From contig CAVZHO010000010.1 in assembly GCA_963775085.1 (NCBI GenBank), positions 239,365-303,364 of the forward strand: a stretch of DNA of 64,000 nt, written 5' to 3'. The notes beneath the pieces are model-generated. The model did not search any database. It saw nothing but the letters and a program-made list of their open reading frames with translations, and was not told the origin of the DNA. Shown here piece by piece: positions 58,913 to 64,000 of this stretch. The position numbers and the translations under genes are program-made. The DNA is from JAAFIP01 sp963775085. GTDB taxonomy: Bacteria > Pseudomonadota > Gammaproteobacteria > Burkholderiales > Burkholderiaceae_C. Numbering within the stretch: the first letter of the stretch is position 1; every line of letters starts with the position of its first letter.

Positions 58913-59116
58913 TCACCGCACCGCCTGCACCTGCCCCATGTCGCGGGGATGCTTCAATTGGTGAAAATAAATGAACTTTTTCACCCAATATACATACGCT
59001 TCCTCGGTGTGCAGGCTATAGTGCAGGTAACGGATTTGTTCCCGCAACTGATCCAGTAACCGAGTTGACTTAAAAACCGGTGTGCTGGTTTTTCTGGAGC
59101 TGTTATGACTGTCCAT
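58913..59116 (-). pseudogene. intI: Truncated integron integrase IntI (N-terminal fragment)
   Basis: A 67-residue remnant. [40 protein letters not shown] match the N-terminal arm-binding domain of IntI1 ([20 protein letters not shown], then YVHWVRAFIRFHGVRHP). The catalytic domain (RHRY residues) is missing: the frame stops after about 60 residues beside a dispersed repeat. The orientation, opposite to the cassettes and adjacent to attI, is that of a standard integron. The array can no longer be moved by its own integrase. Confidence 0.85.
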
Positions 59117-59227
59117 TTATATAGCAAATCACCTGCAAGCCATATTGCAAGCGGTTTGGCGAGGTTTTTTGCTTTCCATGATAGGGAGACAAAACCCTTG
59201 ATGGGTGGACAGAAGTCTGTCTCCCTA

Positions 59228-59240
59228 TATTGAGTTAGAG
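59228..59240 (+). other. attI-like recombination site at the head of the cassette array
   Basis: GTTAGAG occurs at 59233-59239, about 120 bases from the intI start and 17 bases before the first cassette ORF. It resembles the GTTRRRY core but ends in G, so it is a candidate attI/cassette junction only. Confidence 0.45.
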
Positions 59241-59255
59241 GGAAAGGAAACTCAC

Positions 59256-59894
59256 ATGATCACAAGAAATATCGTCATTCTTGCCGCTGCTTTATCGCTG
59301 ACGGCGTGCGCCGCCATTAAAGGGGTCGGCAACTCGAATCTTCATGGTGAATTACCTCGCCAAGGAACATTCGCCGTTCAACTGCTCGATGGCGACCCTA
59401 TCGTTGGAAAGAAGATAGAGCGTATTGTTACCTATCAGGTCGCCAAGCATGGCTACACGCCATTAGACAAATCTCCTGATTTTCTGGTGTCATTTGCATT
59501 TGATGTTTCGCCAGCCGGCTCCGTATCCTCCGCATATACGACGGTAAATCGGGCTCCACAAACGGCTTACGTATACGGCAATACCGTAACTCTGAATCGG
59601 TCGTACTCCACAGCATCCACGTTCGTTGACACCACACGTATGTATCAAAAAACCATCGCAGTCCGCATCTCGCGAGCCGCTACGGGCGAGAAACTTTGGG
59701 ATGGTGTCGTATCTGAAACTGGTTGGTGCAATCAGATATTCGTCACCTCGCCACAAATCTTGTCCCTGATGTTTGAGGGCTTTCCGAGAGAAATGACCAA
59801 CGTTCAAAAGATGGTCACTGACGGAGACGACGGAGCGAAGGAATTGCGCCGCCTGTTCCCGCCTGAGACAAATTGGGGTTGTCAAAAAACCTGA
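59256..59894 (+). CDS. Integron cassette: lipoprotein (DUF4136-like)
   Basis: A 212-residue lipoprotein. The signal peptide MITRNIVILAAALSLTACAA has the lipobox LTAC. The mature part has VKKIERIVTYQVAKHGY-like features, DFLVSFAFDVSPAGSVSSAY and GEKLWDGVVSETGW, as in DUF4136-type envelope lipoproteins. Function unknown. It is the first gene after attI. ATG 59256 has AGGAAA upstream; the longer frame from 59205 would cross attI. Confidence 0.7.
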   Translation: MITRNIVILAAALSLTACAAIKGVGNSNLHGELPRQGTFAVQLLDGDPIVGKKIERIVTYQVAKHGYTPLDKSPDFLVSFAFDVSPAGSVSSAYTTVNRAPQTAYVYGNTVTLNRSYSTASTFVDTTRMYQKTIAVRISRAATGEKLWDGVVSETGWCNQIFVTSPQILSLMFEGFPREMTNVQKMVTDGDDGAKELRRLFPPETNWGCQKT

Positions 59895-59917
59895 ACGCTT
59901 ACCCTTGGGCGAACAAC

Positions 59918-60214
59918 ATGCGAGACATCATCTGCCAAGCCATTCAAACCCGCTGCTTGCTTCAGTTCAACTACGAAGGCGCAACACGCGTGGTTGAACC
60001 ACATATGCTCGCCTACAACTCCGCCAATCACTTGGCATTGAGTGCTTGGTGGATCAGGGGCTACAGCGAATCCCGCGCATCAACTCGTTGGCGGGAATAT
60101 CTTCTTTCCGAAATGCGCCTAGCTTCGGTGCTCCAGGAGCCATTCTCTGGCGCACGCCCTGGCTACAACCGCACAGGTGGCAAGAGCTTTCACAATGTCA
60201 TTTGTGCTTTGTAG
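59918..60214 (+). CDS. Integron cassette: WYL-domain-like small protein
   Basis: A 98-residue protein. MRDIICQAIQTRCLLQFNYE, VVEPHMLAYNSANHLALSAW and ARPGYNRTGGKSFHNVICAL resemble short WYL-like proteins often carried in cassette arrays. WYL domains bind nucleic acid or ligands and regulate transcription. It starts 23 bases after the lipoprotein stop with no attC between, so the two may share one cassette. Start ATG 59918 lacks a clear ribosome binding site. Confidence 0.65.
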   Translation: MRDIICQAIQTRCLLQFNYEGATRVVEPHMLAYNSANHLALSAWWIRGYSESRASTRWREYLLSEMRLASVLQEPFSGARPGYNRTGGKSFHNVICAL

Positions 60215-60221
60215 CGCTATC

Positions 60222-60293
60222 CCTCTAGCACTGCGCTCCAAGGGACGATGCGCGATAAAGCCGCGCAGCGCCCCTGAGCTTGGTCGTTAGGGC
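60222..60293 (+). other. attC-like site after the WYL cassette
   Basis: It ends in a GTTAGGGC core (60286-60293). The inner arms CTCCAAGGGACGATGCGCG and CGCGCAGCGCCCCTGAG are complementary with few mismatches. The left outer site (CCCTCTAGC) is degenerate compared with the expected CCCTAAC, so the site may be decayed. Confidence 0.45.
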
Positions 60294-60297
60294 TCGC

Positions 60298-60990
60298 ATG
60301 CCTGTTCGAACCTGCTACGCGTGCGAAGTAGATGCTTCGTCCGACGAGCACGCGCCACCGAAGTGCCTCTTCCCAGAGCGCAAAGACGTGGCTGATGGCA
60401 CTGACTATCGCGTGAACCTCATCACTGTTCCGTCGTGCGACGCGCACAACAGCGCGAAGTCGCGAGATGACGAGTACCTTTTGCAGGCGCTCGCGGGCTC
60501 GTATACGTCCAGTCAGGTTGGACTAACGCAGTTCATTACGAAGGTCAGGCGAGCGTTTGAGCGCTCACCGTCCAAGGCTTCTTCGTTCGTCAAGCTCTCC
60601 GAGCCGGTCATGTTGAAGCGTGATTCAGCAGCCGAGTGGGAGCAAGGTGCTGAGGTAATTGTCGAAGCGGAGCGCCTAGACAATGTACTGGGCAACTGTG
60701 CTCGGGCGCTCTACTTCCATGCGACGGGGAAGAAGTTTGCTGGGCCGGTGCACGTGATCACCGCGTTCACCATGTACAAGCATCCGGTTGTCCAAGAGAA
60801 TGTCAATAGCGGTGTCCGGGCCGCCACGGAGTATTTCTCTAGTCACCCGCCCAAGGGCGAGAATCCGGAAGTCTTCTGGTACAAGTTCGAAGAGAGCGAA
60901 AACACGGCAGTGTTTCTGATGCAGTTCTATGAAAGTAGCGAGGTGCTCGTTCGCTTTGACAAACGCAGCTATGCCGCTGACGAGCCCTAA
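60298..60990 (+). CDS. Integron cassette: HNH-nuclease-like protein of unknown function
   Basis: A 230-residue protein. The N-terminus has a Cys/His arrangement, CYACEVDASSDEHAPPKCLF, followed by TVPSCDAHNSAKSRDDEYLL, which resembles an HNH endonuclease fold (paired Cys with H and N). The remainder (residues 65-230) is unfamiliar. ATG 60298 lies 4 bases after the attC-like core and an attC follows the stop, so it is a single-gene cassette. It could be a nuclease active on phage or foreign DNA; this is speculation. Confidence 0.6.
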   Translation: MPVRTCYACEVDASSDEHAPPKCLFPERKDVADGTDYRVNLITVPSCDAHNSAKSRDDEYLLQALAGSYTSSQVGLTQFITKVRRAFERSPSKASSFVKLSEPVMLKRDSAAEWEQGAEVIVEAERLDNVLGNCARALYFHATGKKFAGPVHVITAFTMYKHPVVQENVNSGVRAATEYFSSHPPKGENPEVFWYKFEESENTAVFLMQFYESSEVLVRFDKRSYAADEP

Positions 60991-60993
60991 CCA

Positions 60994-61048
60994 GCCCTAA
61001 CGAATAAGGTTAGATCGCGCTTGCCGCGATCTAAACCGTTTGTTGGAC
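60994..61048 (+). other. attC site after the HNH cassette
   Basis: GCCCTAAC (60994-61001) and GTTGGAC (61042-61048) are the outer core sites. Between them GGTTAGATCGCG and CGCGATCTAAACC form a hairpin with one bulged base and a 5-base loop. The 55-base length fits short attC sites. A second GCCCTAAC copy sits 9 bases upstream. Confidence 0.75.
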
Positions 61049-61107
61049 GAGCCCGGTTTGGGGCATTGCGCGTGCTCCCACTGCAAATTTCTTTTTTGTG
61101 CCGGCCG

Positions 61108-61383
61108 ATGCGGCAAGCGTTGGTTGGGCTCAGTCTGTGCTCTTGGACATCCCTGGTCGCTACGGGCATTTATCGCATTAGCCGCAACCCCATGTACCCT
61201 GGCTTCCTCTTGGTTTTGCTTGGCTGGTGTGCCTATTTGGCCAACTGGGCCTCTGCGTTCTTGCTGCCCGCGTTTGAGGCGTACATGAACAGATTTCAAA
61301 TCCAGCCCGAAGAACGCGCACTGTCAGCTCGCTTTGGCTCACAGTTCCTCGCCTACTGCGGTTCGGTTCGACGCTGGCTGTGA
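61108..61383 (+). pseudogene. Truncated isoprenylcysteine-type methyltransferase (ICMT/PEMT family)
   Basis: From about 61150 the frame encodes SLVATGIYRISRNPMYPGFL, LLGWCAYLANWASAFLLPAF and NRFQIQPEERALSARFG, then YCGSVRRWL, the C-terminal two-thirds of a membrane methyltransferase of the phospholipid/ICMT family. The N-terminal helices are missing; the sequence upstream is unrelated. It follows the attC of the HNH cassette, so it is probably a cassette whose 5' end was lost. Confidence 0.7.
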
Positions 61384-61493
61384 GTGTGCGGCCAAGTCTC
61401 TTGCGAGGGCCGTACACCAAACCGGTGACACTAAACCAGGTACAGCGGAGCAGCAAATATTTCATTACAATATAAAAATAGTAAGGAATAGCT

Positions 61494-61715
61494 ATGTCTG
61501 AATCCACCATCACCATCAAAGGCCAAACCACTGTACCGCAGCCGATACGGGATGCCTTGCATACGGCACCTGGCACCAAACTGCTATGGCATGTGATGCC
61601 GGACGGCACGGTGATGGTTCGGGCCAAGACAAAATCCATATTGGATCTGGCCGGAATGCTCAAGGCACCTAAAGGCAAAAAAGTCAGCGCCGAAGCCATG
61701 AATGCTTGGCGCTGA
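61494..61715 (+). CDS. AbrB/MazE/SpoVT-type DNA-binding protein
   Basis: A 73-residue protein. STITIKGQTTVPQPIRDALH is the AbrB swapped-hairpin motif, followed by GTKLLWHVMPDGTVMVRAK. It resembles VapB/PrlF antitoxins, but no toxin gene follows; a different protein (VOC) begins 33 bases later. AAGGAA lies upstream of ATG and a TACAAT (61466-61471) could be its -10 box. An orphan antitoxin is inferred. Confidence 0.75.
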   Translation: MSESTITIKGQTTVPQPIRDALHTAPGTKLLWHVMPDGTVMVRAKTKSILDLAGMLKAPKGKKVSAEAMNAWR

Positions 61716-61747
61716 TGGCCTCGCTCCGTTCTGGGATCGTATCGCCC

Positions 61748-62104
61748 ATGCCTTTCACGTTCGGCCGGATGCCCACCGCCATCCCCGTGACCGACCTGCG
61801 CCACGCGCTGGCCTTCTACGTCGACATCCTCGGTATGAAGCTCACTTTCGAGAACGGATCGCCCGCGCAGTTCGCGATCCTCAAGCGCGATGCGGCGGAG
61901 CTCCACCTCACGCTGGATCCGGCCCACCGCGCGACCACGAACAACGTGGCGCACCTCGAGATCGACGACGCGGCGGCGCTCTACGCGCACCTGCTCGCGC
62001 ATGGCGTGACGATCGTCAGCCCGATCCGCGACGCTGAATACGGCGACCGCACCTTCGTGCTCGCCGATCCCGACGGCAACCGGATCGACGTCGGCCACTG
62101 TTGA
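61748..62104 (+). CDS. VOC-family (glyoxalase/bleomycin-resistance fold) protein
   Basis: A 118-residue protein. PTAIPVTDLRHALAFYVDIL with MKLTFENGSPAQFAILKRDA, then VAHLEIDDAAALYAHLLAHG and FVLADPDGNRIDVG, is the standard VOC fold with its C-terminal metal-site Asp/Glu region. Substrate unknown; glyoxalase-like or antibiotic-binding proteins are both possible. The codons are more GC-rich than in the neighbours to the left. Its stop abuts the broken end of the DUF1329 gene. Confidence 0.75.
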   Translation: MPFTFGRMPTAIPVTDLRHALAFYVDILGMKLTFENGSPAQFAILKRDAAELHLTLDPAHRATTNNVAHLEIDDAAALYAHLLAHGVTIVSPIRDAEYGDRTFVLADPDGNRIDVGHC

Positions 62105-63354
62105 AGTCGTACACCATCTGGTTGCTGATGCCGGTTCCGCCCACGTCGTAGTAGGCCGTCGGTGAGGCGAATCCTGCGCGGAACAGCTGGCCGCGCGAGT
62201 CGTACTGGTCCGACGCGGCGATGGTCCAGGTGTCTTCGTCGACATAGAAAACCCGCTTCGCATAGATGTGGCGCTTGCCCGGTTTCAACGTGGCTTCCAC
62301 CACCCACACACGGTGCAACTCCCAGCGCTGGAAATCGGGGTTGGCGTGATTCGGCGTGGCAAAGACTTCCGGCTTTTCCTTCGTGTACAGCGCCTTGAAG
62401 GCGCTGTAGGGAATGACCATCTCCCGTTTGCCGACCAGCGTGAAGTCGAACCTGTCCATCGATCCGTTGAAGAGATCGGTGTCATCGAAAGTCGCCAAGC
62501 CACTGGTGCCCGGATTGGGCGGTGCCCAGCTGAGCTCGGGCGCCATCTTGACCCGGCGCTGCCCGGGCAGGTATTGCCATGCGCGACGCGGATACTGGCC
62601 CTGGTTGACGTAGTCGTGCGCCATCAGGGCCTCACCGGCACGCCGAGGCGGGCCCTTGAAAAGCACCTTCACCATCGAGTAGACGTTATCGGGCTTGGAC
62701 ACGCCGGTGCGCTTCGGATCGTAGTAAGGGGCGTATGCCACGTACTGGCCGGAAGTGGCCAGGGTCACTCGGCCGGAGGTGTCGACCGAATAACTGTCGA
62801 ACTGTGACTCGTATGCCGGGCCCTGGTAGCGAAGCAGGTGGTTCCAGATCACCTCGTTGCCGGTCTTCGGTATCGGGAAGGCAACCCCGCATAGGTACCC
62901 TCGATGCCGACGCCGGCGTCGGTTGTCTGGCCGGAAGTCGCGTTCTTCACCGTGTTGTCCAGCACGTATTTGGGATACGCCACCGGGCGATGGGTCGGGT
63001 ACACATACACACGCATGGTCTTGGGGTAGCGCGTGAGCAGCTCGCGGGTGCCTGCGCTCAGCCTCTTTTCGTGCTCTGTCAGATTGGCCTGAGTGATTGA
63101 GTAAACCGGCTTGTCAGCGGCGAACGGGTCGGGCGCAGGCCGACGCTGCTCTGAAACCCGGGCGGGATCGTGGTCAGCCCGCCGGTGTAGGCCGGAATGG
63201 TCTTGTCGGCGTTGCCCTCGCGCTCGGCGCCGAAGAGCGTCAAGGTGCCGCCGAGTTGGCGCGCTTCCTCAGCCGTGACGGCAGCCTGCACGACACCGCA
63301 ATGCAACGACATCCACAGCAGCGAGCCGGCCATGAGGCGGTAAGTTTTTTTCAT
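62102..63354 (-). pseudogene. DUF1329 lipid-associated outer-membrane protein gene, frameshifted and 3'-truncated
   Basis: DUF1329 proteins are LolB-like periplasmic proteins of unknown function paired with DUF1302 porins. The start MKKTYRLMAGSLLWMSLHCG (signal peptide) and GNADKTIPAYTGGLTTIPPG read in one frame. Homology then shifts (DPFAADKP) after about 63130 and again near 62876 (FPIPKTG), each by one missing base. It continues as VIWNHLLRYQGPAYESQFDS to NQMVYDFN at about 62105, where the VOC gene begins and the last tens of residues are lost. The breaks may be real decay or sequencing or assembly errors. Confidence 0.75.
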
Positions 63355-63367
63355 CGTCTGTCTCCGG

Positions 63368-64000
63368 TCAGAAGGTGGTCTTGAAGGTGAACATCAGATG
63401 TCCGCGATCGGACAGCACGCTGTTGGTGTCTTTGGGCACCACCATGACCCCACCGGCTTCGCCGTAGCCACCGTAGAAGCCGACATAGCGCAGAGCAAAG
63501 TTGTATTGGCCGAGGTAGTCGGCCACCACCCCGATGCCGTAGCTGCCGGCGCCCTTCGCGCCGCCCCCGGACACCGCGGAAACTCCGCTCAGGCCACCGG
63601 ACCAGCTGACGGGCATGGACAGGTCCAGACTCGGAAGCACCCGATACCAGGTGGGCGTGAACGACAAGCTCAGGCCAAGGTAATTCCTGGTGACCGCGTC
63701 GACATTGGGCGCACCTCCGGCGACAAAGAAGGGGTCGAGCGTGCCATTCATGCCGGCGGCGGCAGTGCTGCCCTTGAAGCTGGCCACGTTGCCGCCGACC
63801 GACAACCAGCGATTGAACGCCAGTTCAGCAATCCAGGAAGAAGCGTCGTACACGGGCGTGGCGCCGGTCAGACCGAGCGCCGTGATCACCGCGTGCAGCG
63901 TGTTGCCGCGGGCACCCGGAATGTCCAACCCGTCAAGCTGCGCCGTGGTGAGTTCGACCCGCTGCCGGATTGGCCAGCGGCGCCGGCAGAACCGTCATCG
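63368..64000 (-). CDS. DUF1302 outer-membrane protein (5' partial, possibly frameshifted)
   Basis: The C-terminal part of a DUF1302 beta-barrel. LDIPGARGNTLHAVITALGL, IAELAFNRWLSVGGN and the terminal strand GHLMFTFKTTF ending in Phe are as expected. It is upstream of the DUF1329 gene with 13 bases between, the usual pair. The gene runs past the window edge. The frame from 63928 can be followed upstream to about 63990, and a further frame change near 63950 is suspected because TVLPAPLANPAAG lies in another frame. Confidence 0.65.

Noticed and set aside
61055..61129. Second attC-like site ending in GTTGGGC before the methyltransferase fragment
   Set aside because: The right core fits GTTRRRY, but I cannot pair it with a left site ending AAC or a convincing hairpin.

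Overview
The window looks like a chromosomal segment of a betaproteobacterium of the order Burkholderiales, probably family Comamonadaceae (Rhodoferax/Polaromonas-like). This rests on protein character, on familiar gene blocks (rplM-rpsI near bactofilin and erpA; paaABCDE), and on a small dispersed repeat with an AGCTGCTTACG-type core that I associate with that family. No rRNA or tRNA gene was seen. The assignment is inferred, not proven.

Layout. 1-6.2 kb: two tandem 7TM-DISM sensors with degenerate GGDEF domains, a pterin cluster (folM, folB-like, folX-like, minus strand) and a MidA-type methyltransferase. 6.2-18 kb: a sucrose locus. It has an MFS sugar porter, a sucrose phosphorylase, a TonB-dependent receptor, a dedicated tonB-exbB-exbD-exbD energiser with a periplasmic TPR protein, a LacI-type regulator and a ROK sugar kinase. 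Two near-palindromic LacI-type operators lie in the divergent intergenic region. 18-20.4 kb: cca and a PIN/Phd toxin-antitoxin pair. 20.5-31 kb: Mrr-type nuclease, GNAT, membrane protein, GST, NDUFA9-like reductase, lytic transglycosylase, 5-FCL, LysR regulator, DUF2917, TfoX, queC, acyltransferase. 31-37.4 kb: two tandem YddA-like ABC exporters, TauE, nitroreductase and 3-oxoadipyl-CoA-type thiolase, all on the minus strand.

37.5-52.7 kb: housekeeping genes (dtd, tyrS, M23 peptidase, anmK, YbdK ligase, antiporter, an amidohydrolase/beta-decarboxylating dehydrogenase pair, erpA, bactofilin, rpsI, rplM, rlmJ). 52.8-58.1 kb: an unknown gene, then the phenylacetyl-CoA epoxidase genes paaA-E behind a palindromic operator; paaA carries an apparent +1 frameshift. 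58.1-61.4 kb: a RelBE-type pair, then a degenerate chromosomal integron: truncated intI on the minus strand, an attI-like site, and cassettes encoding a lipoprotein, a WYL-like protein and an HNH-like protein, with attC-like sites and a truncated methyltransferase. 61.5-64 kb: an orphan AbrB-type protein, a VOC protein and damaged DUF1329/DUF1302 genes in more GC-rich sequence.

At least 15 copies of the dispersed repeat occur. Twelve lie inside reading frames without breaking them and one more spans a start codon, so this genome tolerates repeat-encoded linker peptides in conserved enzymes. The most system-like feature is the sucrose locus, which appears to combine outer-membrane active uptake, its own energiser, an inner-membrane porter and phosphorolysis under one LacI-type regulator.
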